From NCBI GenBank assembly GCA_934373375.1, contig CAKROP010000034.1:1-12242 (forward strand): a DNA stretch of 12,242 bases, read 5' to 3'. This document shows, piece after piece, positions 1 to 7,403 of this stretch. This stretch comes from an uncultured Anaerosacchariphilus sp. (GTDB lineage Bacteria; Bacillota; Clostridia; Lachnospirales; Lachnospiraceae). The notes beneath the pieces are model-generated. The model ran no database searches. It was not told the origin of the DNA and saw only the letters and a program-made list of their open reading frames with translations. Position numbers and translations under genes: made by a program. The number at the start of each line of letters is the position of its first letter. Position 1 is the stretch's first letter.

Positions 1-2
1 GA

Positions 3-317
3 AGCAGAAATATGGATTATGGCAGAGTATATGAAAACATCGTTTGCATCGAGCTTCTTCGCCGTGGATATGATGTCTATGTCGGCAAGCTCTATCAAAA
101 GGAAATCGACTTTGTTGCTCAGAGAGGCAGTGAGAAGTTTTATATTCAGGTCAGCGACAACATTTCCGGGCAGGAAACATTTGCGAGAGAATGCTCTCCC
201 CTTCTACAGATTCGAGATGCTTATCCGAAAATGATTATTGCCAGAACCAGACATCCAAAATATAGCTATGAAGGAATCGAAATTCACGATATAGCTGATT
301 GGCTGCTGCAAGAATAA
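3..317 (+). CDS. ATP-binding protein of the DUF4143 (AAA ATPase) family, C-terminal part only
   Basis: The frame is open to the left edge and ends at TAA 315-317, so this is the 3' end of a gene that starts outside the window. The visible 104 or so residues include [21 protein letters not shown], then [14 protein letters not shown], which is the pattern of the DUF4143 domain at the C-terminus of a large family of bacterial and archaeal P-loop ATPases. The GR-x-x-EN motif and the EIDF acidic motif resemble a nuclease-like (PD-D/E-x-K-type) fold, but catalysis has not been shown for most members. The ATP-binding part (Walker A and B) lies outside the window and cannot be checked. The physiological role of this family is largely unknown. 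The ATG at 12 is an internal Met, not a start: in-frame codons continue upstream and no ribosome binding site precedes it. Confidence 0.8.
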   Translation, partial: SRNMDYGRVYENIVCIELLRRGYDVYVGKLYQKEIDFVAQRGSEKFYIQVSDNISGQETFARECSPLLQIRDAYPKMIIARTRHPKYSYEGIEIHDIADWLLQE

Positions 318-325
318 GCAAAGCG

Positions 326-370
326 AAATATCTCCGTCATTCCCTTTTGAAATGATGGAGATATTTTTAT
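326..370 (+). terminator. Rho-independent terminator of the DUF4143 ATPase gene
   Basis: The arm 326-341 pairs with 351-366 over 16 bases with one G-U wobble, leaving a 9-base loop, and the 3' arm runs into five Ts (364-368). It starts nine bases after the stop codon of the partial ATPase gene. A second copy of the 3' arm (ATGACGGAGAT) follows at 372-382. Confidence 0.8.
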
Positions 371-450
371 TATGACGGAGATTATAGAACAGAAAATTGT
401 ATCAGGTTGCGGGATAAGCTGAAATAGAATAGAAAAATGCTGTCCTGAGC

Positions 451-490
451 AAAAAAAGCGGCGCTCCCTTCCCGGGCCGCCGCTTTTTTA
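451..490 (-). terminator. Bidirectional terminator, mainly for the yitT-like gene
   Basis: The arms AAAAAAGCGGCG (452-463) and CGCCGCTTTTTT (478-489) are perfectly complementary, with a GC-rich base and a loop containing CCCGGG. On the minus strand it follows the stop codon (492-494) of the YitT-family gene at once and ends in seven Ts. The A-run/T-run symmetry would let it stop rightward transcription too. Confidence 0.85.
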
Positions 491-491
491 G

Positions 492-1361
492 CTAATTTTC
501 TTCCTGTCCCACCGACACAATCCGAAATCCTTCTCCCTGCACCTCGTTGGATTCCCATACCACCATAAAAGAAGCCGGATCCACAGCTTTAATCACCTTT
601 TCCAGCTGATACATCTGCTTGTTGCTACAGGCGCAGAAAACCATTTGCTTTTTTTCCTGCTGATAGCCGCCAAAGGCGTCCAGAATCGTAGAACCTCTGT
701 GACAGCAATTTTCGATGGCATCGGCAATCTTTTTTCCGTGCTCCGTAACAATCATTGTGATTTTTCCGGAATTTGCTCCGTACATGGTACGATTGATCAT
801 AATACCCGACAGATAATTGATAATCAATCCATAGATAACGCCGTCTGTATCCCGGAAAATCAGCCAGTTGGCCCCAATGACCAGAGCTGCACATAAAAAA
901 GTGATATTTCCCAATGCCACATGCGGCTTTCTTGCCTTTACCGCCATAATGATGAAATCCGCGCCGCCGGTCGAAGAATTCTGCATATAGATCAGTGCAT
1001 AACCAAGGCCGCTTAAGATTCCCGTGCACAGCGCTGCCAGCAGTCTGTCTCCCATGTACATAGGGAGCAGCGGGCATAGGTAATCCATCATCAATGACGA
1101 AACCACCATGCAACGCAGAGAACGGAAGAAAAATTGTTTTCCCAGAAGCCGGTAACACACGAGCGCAATCGGAATATTCAGCGCAAGATTTGTAAAGCCC
1201 AGCGGAATATGGAACAACCGATATACGATTAACGCAATACCGGAAAATCCGGTCATAGGGAACTCAAAAGCTGCTGCAAAATTCGCCAATCCCACTGCCA
1301 CCAGAAGACTGCCCGCCATTTCCAGAAGCAATGCCCTTATTTTTTCATAATACGTGTTCAT
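492..1361 (-). CDS. YitT family membrane protein (DUF161 + DUF2179)
   Basis: A 289-residue protein, the usual length for the YitT/YebE/YpjC family of Bacillota. The N-terminal two thirds (about 10-195) is strongly hydrophobic with about six membrane segments and contains family patterns such as GFSGIALI and NSSTGGADFI. The C-terminal part (about 200-285) is a soluble DUF2179 domain: RGSTILDAFGGY, then a cysteine-containing beta strand, DPASFMVV and VQGEGF. The substrate or role of the family is not established, although transport has been suggested. The start ATG is preceded by AAGGAGA with an 11-base gap, slightly long. The gene lies 53 bases downstream of the PRD regulator on the same strand with no terminator between them, so co-transcription is likely. 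A strong hairpin at 452-489 ends the unit. Confidence 0.88.
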   Translation of the reverse strand: MNTYYEKIRALLLEMAGSLLVAVGLANFAAAFEFPMTGFSGIALIVYRLFHIPLGFTNLALNIPIALVCYRLLGKQFFFRSLRCMVVSSLMMDYLCPLLPMYMGDRLLAALCTGILSGLGYALIYMQNSSTGGADFIIMAVKARKPHVALGNITFLCAALVIGANWLIFRDTDGVIYGLIINYLSGIMINRTMYGANSGKITMIVTEHGKKIADAIENCCHRGSTILDAFGGYQQEKKQMVFCACSNKQMYQLEKVIKAVDPASFMVVWESNEVQGEGFRIVSVGQEEN

Positions 1362-1414
1362 CTCAAACCAATCTCCTTCATTTCTGGCAGGAAGTCTGGA
1401 GACCGTTTTCTACC

Positions 1415-3307
1415 TCATGTTTGATTCATGCTCGCTATAAATTCTTTAAAATCAGCTGCCTGTGTCAGCTTCTGCAATGCCTGCTCCTGCAGCAGATGCT
1501 GAATAATCGCACTGTATATTTTCATAAATTCTTTTCGATCTTCCCTGCACACCGCAATCAGAAAAACACAGTGAATACAGCTGTCGTCCCAGGTAATTCC
1601 TTTTTCATCGATCAACACTGCGAAACAGGTGCGAGCCGCGTTCAATTCCAACGCATGGGGAATCGCAAACGAATTCATAAAACAGGTGGACGACATGGAT
1701 TCCCGTTTCAGCACGGACTGGGTAAAGCCCGGACCACACAGCCCGCTTTCCTCCACTTTTTCTGCCAGGAAGCGTAAGACTTCTCCTTTGGTGTGCAAGC
1801 CCACATTCCGAAAATACAGCTGTTCGCTAAAATAGCTTTTCAGAATTTCCTGATTTTGCTTTTCTGTTTTGATTTTTTGAATTTTCGTGACGGCTTCTAT
1901 AATTTTCCGCTGATCCTCTGCCGTAAAGAAGGGACTGATCAGTACGGCCTGCTGCACATTGCCCGGTATCGGAAAGGTGTGAATCACCAGCTCGGCCTGG
2001 GCACATTTGGAGGCGGCAGGCACGTGAAGCACCACATCCAGAATTTCAATGGAATCCGCCAGCGTTTCCTTTAGTCTATGCAGGATTTTCTGTGCCATAT
2101 CCTTATAATCGTTGCAGACAATCAGCACCTTCACCCGATCCTCTGCTGTGTTGGACTGCTCAATGATAAAGCCGATATAAATGCTTAAAAGGCCGATTTC
2201 CTCATCAATCACCCGAATCCGGAAGCTGTCTTCCAGCGTTTTCGCCAGATGCACCGCCACATCATAGACAAACGGACTGGTTTCCCGAATATTTTCGGAA
2301 ATTAGATTGATGACAAACTGCTGGTTTCTGGCCCGCACAATCAATGCCTCAATATGCCGCACAAAATTCGGCAGGTATGAATTATAATCAATATTCAGCA
2401 TGTAGCTCTGGAACGTTGCATTGATGATCCCGAGAATTTTATCCGCCTCTTCTTTCTCCATGGCATCCAGAATGGAGCGCTCCGAAAGCGGCTTTATCTG
2501 CCCCAGAATCAAAAGGGTGATATACAGAACATCCTGCTCCTCAAACTGCATCTGAAAATGCGTGGTTGCCTCCGCGCAGATATCCTTCGCAATCCAATAC
2601 TCCGACAGTTTTTCGTAATCCGGTACCGTCACTTCTTCCGCCTGATAGTGACTGTCAATCCGTGAAAAGGCTGTCAGAATATTGATGACCAGATTTGTCG
2701 TATAACAACTCTCTATAAAATAATCATGCTTGTGAATGGCAGACAAAATCAACGCCTGCACTTCCACCGTATTAATGTTCTTAAAATAATTGGAAGCAAT
2801 TTCCAGGCTGTCGTAGGTCAGACCGATTTCCCGCATAATCAGGTCGTGAATCAGACGTCGCATCTGATATTCGGTTCCTTCGATACTGACCTGATTCTTT
2901 TCCCGCCGGATTCCCAGCTGGTATTCGGAAAGCACACCGTTCAACTTCTTCACTTTATTTAAAAATGCCGATGTACTGAGAAAAAATCTTTCTTCCATAT
3001 CCTCCAGGCAGAAAGGTCCCCGCTCCAGAAGCAGACATTTTAAAATCTGCATCTCATCGTCGTCCTGCAGCTGCGGGGACAGATGAAGGCTGTTGATGGC
3101 CTCTTTATTCAGAAAATAGCCACGATTGCTGGAGTTGATAATCGCGCCCTTGGGTCCCCGATTGATGGCCGCTATCTCATTTTGCAGAGTACGCAGAGAA
3201 ATCTGCAGATGATCCGCTATCTGTTTGCCCGGCGTTTCTGCAGCAGACAATTTTCGCCTGCTGCTCAGATATAAAATAATCGCTTTCTGTCTCTTCGAAT
3301 ATTCCAC
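1415..3307 (-). CDS. PRD-domain transcriptional activator with EIIB and EIIA domains (LicR/MtlR type)
   Basis: A 630-residue regulator if translated from the GTG at 3307-3305. That GTG has GGAGG eight bases upstream and lies about 20 bases after a predicted transcription start; a longer in-frame reading from 3388 would begin upstream of its own promoter. Domains in order: N-terminal HTH (about 4-65, QIADHLQISLRTLQNEI), a second Mga-like HTH (about 85-150), PRD1 (about 175-275), PRD2 (about 290-385), a Gat-type EIIB domain with Cys398 (VLIVCNDY), and an EIIA type-2 domain (about 488-630) with His551 (FAIPHA). The length and layout match B. subtilis LicR, which activates a cellobiose-type PTS operon. 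It is divergent from the Lac-family PTS operon and probably activates it. Oddly, only one of the four usual PRD histidines (His318) is present; the others align with Asn209, Leu266 and Tyr377. Confidence 0.88.
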   Translation of the reverse strand: MEYSKRQKAIILYLSSRRKLSAAETPGKQIADHLQISLRTLQNEIAAINRGPKGAIINSSNRGYFLNKEAINSLHLSPQLQDDDEMQILKCLLLERGPFCLEDMEERFFLSTSAFLNKVKKLNGVLSEYQLGIRREKNQVSIEGTEYQMRRLIHDLIMREIGLTYDSLEIASNYFKNINTVEVQALILSAIHKHDYFIESCYTTNLVINILTAFSRIDSHYQAEEVTVPDYEKLSEYWIAKDICAEATTHFQMQFEEQDVLYITLLILGQIKPLSERSILDAMEKEEADKILGIINATFQSYMLNIDYNSYLPNFVRHIEALIVRARNQQFVINLISENIRETSPFVYDVAVHLAKTLEDSFRIRVIDEEIGLLSIYIGFIIEQSNTAEDRVKVLIVCNDYKDMAQKILHRLKETLADSIEILDVVLHVPAASKCAQAELVIHTFPIPGNVQQAVLISPFFTAEDQRKIIEAVTKIQKIKTEKQNQEILKSYFSEQLYFRNVGLHTKGEVLRFLAEKVEESGLCGPGFTQSVLKRESMSSTCFMNSFAIPHALELNAARTCFAVLIDEKGITWDDSCIHCVFLIAVCREDRKEFMKIYSAIIQHLLQEQALQKLTQAADFKEFIASMNQT

Positions 3308-3334
3308 AGCTCCAGCCTCCTTCCATAACATTAT

Positions 3335-3362
3335 ATTATAATCCAATTTCCTCCCTCTGCAA
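3335..3362 (-). promoter_or_regulatory. Predicted promoter of the PRD regulator gene
   Basis: On the minus strand, TTGCAG (3362-3357) is followed after 16 bases by a perfect TATAAT (3340-3335). The implied start near 3328 leaves a short leader with GGAGG before the GTG at 3307. The -10 box is excellent; the -35 matches consensus only in its first three bases, as expected for a regulated promoter. Confidence 0.6.
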
Positions 3363-3371
3363 CTTTTTTCC

Positions 3372-3436
3372 TGCGGGGTATCCCGCAAAAGCAGATTGGA
3401 CTTGCGGGGTACTTCTGCGCTATGCTGAATTCAGCA
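3372..3436. promoter_or_regulatory. Candidate operator/promoter region of the PTS operon
   Basis: The divergent intergenic region contains a 16-base dyad TGCGGG-GTAT-CCCGCA (3372-3387), a direct repeat TGCGGGGTA at 3372-3380 and 3403-3411 (31 bases apart, about three helical turns), and a perfect 14-base palindrome TGCTGAATTCAGCA (3423-3436). A weak rightward promoter may be TTGGAC (3396-3401) with TATGCT (3421-3426). Its 19-base spacing is long, which suits an activator-dependent promoter. The PRD regulator is the obvious candidate binder, but this is inference. Confidence 0.45.
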
Positions 3437-3463
3437 GGAAGCTCTGGAAGAAAGGAGAAGCAA

Positions 3464-3784
3464 ATGGATAAAGAAAAAATGATGGAATGCGCCATGCAGA
3501 TCATCGCTTATGCCGGAAGTGCCTTCGACTATTACAACCGGGCCATTGAGGCCACGGAAGAAGGTCATCCGGAAGATTCAGAAAAGTATATGGAGGACGG
3601 AAAAGCGGAGCTGCGCCACGCACATGACGCGCAGACCGATCTGCTGGCTGCGGAAGCACGGGGAGAGGATCTTCCCTTCAGTATTCTGATGGTCCACGCA
3701 CAGGATCATCTGAATATGGCCATCTTTTCGGAACGTATGGCAAAGCATTTTCTCGCACTCTGGAAAAAGGAAAGAGGTGAATAA
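3464..3784 (+). CDS. PTS Lac-family IIA component (lactose/cellobiose type)
   Basis: A 106-residue cytoplasmic phosphocarrier, typical length for LacF/CelC proteins, which form helical trimers. It takes phosphate from HPr and passes it to the IIB protein. The motif MVHAQDHL places His78, Asp81 and His82 at the same numbers as the well-studied staphylococcal IIA-Lac, where His78 is the phosphorylated residue and Asp81 binds the trimer's metal ion. The start at 3464 is chosen because AGGAG lies seven bases upstream; an earlier in-frame ATG at 3422 overlaps the predicted -10 box and has no ribosome binding site. It is the first gene of the PTS operon, with two bases between its stop and the start of the GH1 gene. 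Lac and Cel members cannot be separated on this domain alone. Confidence 0.93.
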   Translation: MDKEKMMECAMQIIAYAGSAFDYYNRAIEATEEGHPEDSEKYMEDGKAELRHAHDAQTDLLAAEARGEDLPFSILMVHAQDHLNMAIFSERMAKHFLALWKKERGE

Positions 3785-3786
3785 CT

Positions 3787-5187
3787 ATGAGCAAGGAACC
3801 ATTTCTCTGGGGAAGCGCCACCGCCGCCTACCAGTGCGAAGGCGCCTGGAACGAGGATGGAAAAGGCCCCTCTCAGTGGGACGTCTTCTGCCACACCTCT
3901 GAGCGCAACATCAATCATGTGACCGGCGATGTGTCCTGTGATCACTACCATCGATTTGAAGAGGATCTGCAAATGATGGAGGATTGCGGGCAGAATACCT
4001 ACCGTTTCTCTATCAGCTGGGCCCGCGTAATTCCCGACGGAACCGGTGCGGTCAATCAGGCCGGAATTGATTTCTATAACCGTCTAATTGATGCCTGCCT
4101 CCGCCACCATCTGGTTCCCAATGTGACCCTGTTTCACTACGATCTGCCCAATCCCATCGCGGAGCAGGGCGGCTGGGAAAACCGGGAGACCGTGGATGCA
4201 TTTGTAAAATACTGTAAGGTATGCTTTGACGCCTTCGGTGATCGGGTACCCTTCTGGGCCACCTTAAATGAACCGAAGTATTATGACTACTGCTCCTACG
4301 CAGCCGGTAACTACCCTCCTAATGTACAGGATTTCGGCCGTTTCTGCAGGGTCGGCTACCATCTGCTGCTGGGCAGCGCCAAAGCCGTACAGGAATTCCG
4401 CAAGGGCAATTACATCGGAAAAATCGGTCTGGTTCACGCTACCGGCAATGTGGAGACGGAAGGAAATGACGAGGCGAATAAAATCGCCTACCGCAATGCG
4501 GACCTCTTCTACAACAAATGGATCACGGATACCGTCATCAAAGGCTATTTCCCGGATGACCTGATGCCGAAGCTTCGCGCCAGCGGCATTTCCCTGGATT
4601 TCGTAAAGGACGGGGATCGGGAAGACTTTGAAAAAGGAACTGTGGATTTCCTGGGCGTAAATATCTACAGCCGTTCCTATGTAAAGCCCTATACCTCCGG
4701 CGAAACCTGTGTCAACGTTAATAATGTAGGCGCCGGTTCCAATGTAAAGGAAGGCGTCGTTATCAAGGGCTGGTTTGAGACTGCGTACGATGAAAATGTC
4801 CGCCGCAACAAATGGGGCCGTGAGCTTTACCCGAAATGTATGTACGACGAGCTGATGGAGCTGAAAGACAAATACGGCGACTTTCCCATCTACGTCACCG
4901 AGAACGGACACGGCTGCTACGATGAGCTGATAGACGGACAGATAAATGATGACGAGCGAATCGAAATCATGGACGAGTTCATCCAGTGGATGCTGAAGGC
5001 CAAAGAGGAAGGCTGTAATGTAAATGGTTACTATGCATGGTCCACCATGGATCTGTACAGCTGGGTCAACGGTTACAAAAAACGCTACGGTCTGGTCTAT
5101 GTGGATTTCGAACATGAGCTGAAACGGATCCCGAAGAAGAGCTATTACTGGTATCAGGAATTGATCAAAAAGTACAAAAACATCTAA
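3787..5187 (+). CDS. GH1 6-phospho-beta-glycosidase (6-phospho-beta-glucosidase or -galactosidase)
   Basis: A 466-residue cytoplasmic glycoside hydrolase of family 1. It would cleave the phosphorylated disaccharide delivered by the PTS into a sugar 6-phosphate and a sugar or aglycone. The acid/base catalyst is Glu162 (TLNEP) and the nucleophile Glu372 (YVTENG). The substrate pocket has Gln16, His117 and Trp418. The phosphate-binding signature is Ser425, Lys432 and Tyr434 (SWVNGYKKRY), which marks phospho-glycosidases rather than plain beta-glucosidases. Trp426, next to that serine, occupies the place of Trp429 in Lactococcus LacG, a residue linked to tolerance of the galacto configuration; many 6-phospho-beta-glucosidases have a smaller residue there. 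Length and layout are also close to LacG (468 residues). Substrate is therefore left open between gluco- and galacto-type. There is no signal peptide. It is followed after 13 bases by the IIC gene. Confidence 0.93.
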   Translation: MSKEPFLWGSATAAYQCEGAWNEDGKGPSQWDVFCHTSERNINHVTGDVSCDHYHRFEEDLQMMEDCGQNTYRFSISWARVIPDGTGAVNQAGIDFYNRLIDACLRHHLVPNVTLFHYDLPNPIAEQGGWENRETVDAFVKYCKVCFDAFGDRVPFWATLNEPKYYDYCSYAAGNYPPNVQDFGRFCRVGYHLLLGSAKAVQEFRKGNYIGKIGLVHATGNVETEGNDEANKIAYRNADLFYNKWITDTVIKGYFPDDLMPKLRASGISLDFVKDGDREDFEKGTVDFLGVNIYSRSYVKPYTSGETCVNVNNVGAGSNVKEGVVIKGWFETAYDENVRRNKWGRELYPKCMYDELMELKDKYGDFPIYVTENGHGCYDELIDGQINDDERIEIMDEFIQWMLKAKEEGCNVNGYYAWSTMDLYSWVNGYKKRYGLVYVDFEHELKRIPKKSYYWYQELIKKYKNI

Positions 5188-5200
5188 TGGGGGAAACACA

Positions 5201-6523
5201 ATGGAAAATAAACTGATGAGCTGGATTGAAGCAAAGCTTCTTCCGATTGCTAACAAAATTCAACGTAACAAATATTTGCAGGCTATTCAGTCCGCATTTA
5301 TGACCTGTATGCCCATCATGCTGGTCGGAAGTATCGTCATTCTTCTGACCCGCCCCTGGGTAGATTACACCACCATGGATCCGACTGCCTTCGGCTACGG
5401 CTTCTTCTATGGCTGGCAGAATTTCATCGACAATTTTGGCGCACCACTTCTGGTTCTGCGCTCCATGACGCTGTACAGCTTAAGCCTCTGGATCACATTG
5501 GCTATCTCTTATCATCTGGCTGTCCGCTATAAAATGGATACCGCTATCACACCTATCGTTGCCCTGCTTCAGTTCTTTGTACTGTGTACTACCAAAACCG
5601 GAGACGGTGGCTTAAGCAATGACTGGTGGGGAGGCGAAGGTCTTTTCGCTGCCATCGTAATCGGCATTCTTGTGACAGAGCTCTACCGCTTCTTTGTTGT
5701 GAAGAAAATCGGTACCATCCAGATGCCGGAAATGGTTCCGCCTGCGCTGAAGCGTTCCTTTGAATCCATTTTCCCGGTTATCTTTACAACCGCTATCTGC
5801 TCTGTAGTGAGCATCATTTTCCAGTGTGGCTTCAAGACTACCTTCCCGGCAGCTATCCTGGCTTTGTTCCATCCGTTCGTTCTGGCCATCGACAACGTTT
5901 TTGGTCTGGCTGTCAGTTCCATTTTGTCACAGATTGTATGGTGGTTCGGTATCCACAATACTGCAGTTACCTCCATGCTGGAGCCGCTGATGTACGCAAA
6001 CCTGGCTACGAACTCCGCTGCTTATGCTGCAGGTACCGCTGCCACCGCCCTTCCGACTGTATGGACCGAATCCCTGTGGTGGAACTTTATGGTTACCGGT
6101 GGTTCCGGAGCGACTCTGGTTGTTGCGTTCCTGCTTCTTAAGAGCAAATCCAAGCAGATGAAAACCGTAGGAAAGCTGGCCGTTATCCCGGCACTGTTTA
6201 ATATCAATGAGCCGATTATTTTCGGTCTTCCTATTGTATTGAACCCCCTGTTTCTGATACCATTTATCTGTGCTCAGACCATCAACGGTGTCGCTGCTTA
6301 CCTGTGCATGGATATCGGACTGGTAAACCGTACCTTTGTATATCCGGGCTGGAATATTCCGACCCCCATCGCGCAGTTCCTGGCTACCATGGACTGGAGA
6401 GCCGTTGTTCTCGCTCTGGTTCTTCTGGTTGTGGACGGTCTGATCTACTATCCGTTCCTGAAGGTTTGGGATCGTCAGAAAGTGGAAGAAGAGAACGCTG
6501 AAGAAGGAGGCGAAAACGCATGA
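5201..6523 (+). CDS. PTS Lac-family IIC permease (cellobiose/lactose type)
   Basis: A 440-residue integral membrane protein that carries the beta-glycoside across the membrane while IIB phosphorylates it. About ten hydrophobic segments fill residues 30-420, with a short amphipathic N-terminus (NKLMSWIEAKLLPIANKIQRNKYLQAIQ without a signal peptide) and a charged C-terminal tail. Two family hallmarks are visible: the WWFGIHNT motif with His252, and NEPIIFGLP with Glu337. They correspond to the substrate-contacting His250 and Glu334 of the structurally known Bacillus ChbC. It is a stand-alone IIC; IIA and IIB are separate genes. The start has GGGGGA eight bases upstream. The stop TGA overlaps the IIB start in an ATGA arrangement, indicating translational coupling. 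The sugar cannot be read from sequence. Confidence 0.93.
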   Translation: MENKLMSWIEAKLLPIANKIQRNKYLQAIQSAFMTCMPIMLVGSIVILLTRPWVDYTTMDPTAFGYGFFYGWQNFIDNFGAPLLVLRSMTLYSLSLWITLAISYHLAVRYKMDTAITPIVALLQFFVLCTTKTGDGGLSNDWWGGEGLFAAIVIGILVTELYRFFVVKKIGTIQMPEMVPPALKRSFESIFPVIFTTAICSVVSIIFQCGFKTTFPAAILALFHPFVLAIDNVFGLAVSSILSQIVWWFGIHNTAVTSMLEPLMYANLATNSAAYAAGTAATALPTVWTESLWWNFMVTGGSGATLVVAFLLLKSKSKQMKTVGKLAVIPALFNINEPIIFGLPIVLNPLFLIPFICAQTINGVAAYLCMDIGLVNRTFVYPGWNIPTPIAQFLATMDWRAVVLALVLLVVDGLIYYPFLKVWDRQKVEEENAEEGGENA

Positions 6524-6822
6524 GAATTTTATTAGTATGCAACGCCGGTATGAGTACCGGAATCATGCAGCTAAAGCTGGAGGAAGAGGCCAAAAAGGCC
6601 GGTGTGGATGCTTCAATCGAAGCGATGCCTATCTCCGATATCGAACAAAATCTGGATGGAACCGACGCCATCCTGCTGGGACCCCAGGTCCGGTTCGCGG
6701 AAAAAGATATCAAAAAGATGGTCAATGATTCCGTTCCGGTCATGGTCATCGATGTGCAGGACTTTGGCATGATGCGCGCGGATCGCGTATGGGCGAAGCT
6801 GCAGGATAAAATGAAAGGCTAA
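6520..6822 (+). CDS. PTS Lac-family IIB component
   Basis: A 100-residue cytoplasmic protein, standard size for LicB/CelA-type IIB domains. Cys7 in the loop LLVCNAGMSTG is the residue that receives phosphate from IIA His78 and donates it to the sugar bound in IIC. LLGPQVRF further along is also typical of the family. Its ATG overlaps the IIC stop by four bases, and AAGGAGG lies nine bases upstream, inside the IIC coding end. It is the last gene of the IIA-GH1-IIC-IIB operon and is followed by a strong terminator. This order differs from the B. subtilis licBCAH order, although the set of functions is the same. Confidence 0.95.
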   Translation: MRILLVCNAGMSTGIMQLKLEEEAKKAGVDASIEAMPISDIEQNLDGTDAILLGPQVRFAEKDIKKMVNDSVPVMVIDVQDFGMMRADRVWAKLQDKMKG

Positions 6823-6846
6823 AATTTCTGTTTCTTACTCTAAAAG

Positions 6847-6899
6847 AAATCACAGGCAATTCCTACTGCATTACGCAAAGGAGCTGCCTGTGATTTTTT
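6847..6899 (+). terminator. Terminator of the PTS operon
   Basis: The arm AAATCACAGGCA (6847-6858) pairs perfectly with TGCCTGTGATTT (6885-6896), extended inward by TTCC/GGAG-type pairing, and ends in six Ts (6894-6899). It begins 24 bases after the IIB stop. On the other strand it ends in a broken T-run, so it may also act on leftward transcripts of the phoH remnant. Confidence 0.88.
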
Positions 6900-6928
6900 G
6901 TTTCTTGGGTTCGATGAAGCAGCTAAAA

Positions 6929-7403
6929 TTATAGTCTGTGAATAGCGTCCGTTGCAAGCTCAGATCGCTCACATTCCTCCGCCGACAATGTAATCTGCCA
7001 GCAAAACGGACTACCCATCATGTGTTTTGCCGCATAGCTTAATCCGTTAGTTCTCTCATCCAGAAATGGCTTTTCAATCTGCTGCGGATCTCCCAGCAAT
7101 ATGATCTTTGTTCCTGCTCCGGCCTGCGATGATTTCCGTCTTCGTCGCTCAGATAGACATCTGAGACAGAAATCCCCCTCCGGGAAGAACAACCCCCTTT
7201 AATAAATCACCTTTTTGCCTGTAACTCTCCAGCTTCCGTACTGCAGCCCTGGCGTTTGCTCCTTTTTCGCCCTCCGCTCTTTTCAACCCGTCCAGCTCTT
7301 CAAGCACAACCAGGGGAAGCACCAGATTGTTGTCTTCAAAACATTCCAATGCATAGGGTGACTGAATCAGTACGTTCGTGTCGATTACATAAGTTTTTAT
7401 CAT
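6929..7403 (-). pseudogene. PhoH2-type PIN-PhoH fusion gene, internally deleted and frameshifted
   Basis: The first 79 or so residues from ATG 7403 (TYVIDTNVLIQSPYAL, LVVLEELDGLKR, GDLLKGV) are the start of the PIN RNase domain that opens PhoH2/YlaK-type proteins, with Asp8 and Glu35/36 of the acidic site. This frame stops at TGA 7151-7149. The other end, in a different frame down to TAA 6929, matches the end of PhoH: AGAGTKIILLGDPQQIE, FLDERTNGLSYAAKHM and ITLSAEECERSELA. The P-loop and most of the ATPase, around 300 residues of a protein usually about 440 long, are missing. After the TGA the PIN frame still reads ATKTEII, and a one-base shift near 7128 restores QAGAGTK, so there are at least two lesions beyond the deletion. 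Intact PhoH2 is an RNA helicase/RNase; this copy should be inactive. It is not a VapC toxin: no antitoxin gene precedes it. Confidence 0.85.

Noticed and set aside
625..1158. Second open frame on the minus strand within the yitT-like gene
   Set aside because: It overlaps conserved YitT membrane coding in another frame and its translation shows no family pattern.
3305..3388. 27-residue upstream extension of the PRD regulator
   Set aside because: It would start upstream of the TATAAT box used for the gene, and the GTG at 3307 has a well-placed GGAGG.
3422..3463. Upstream in-frame ATG extending the IIA protein by 14 residues
   Set aside because: The codon overlaps the predicted -10 box and lacks a ribosome binding site; starting at 3464 gives a family-length protein with His78 at its canonical number.
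4264..5256. Long open frame of 330 codons on the minus strand opposite the GH1 gene
   Set aside because: It lies antisense to a gene with complete catalytic motifs, has no recognisable domains and no ribosome binding site; it is a reading-frame shadow.
7149..7403. PIN-domain ORF as a VapC-type toxin
   Set aside because: No antitoxin gene lies next to it, and the sequence plus the PhoH C-terminal remnant downstream identify it as the start of a PhoH2 gene.
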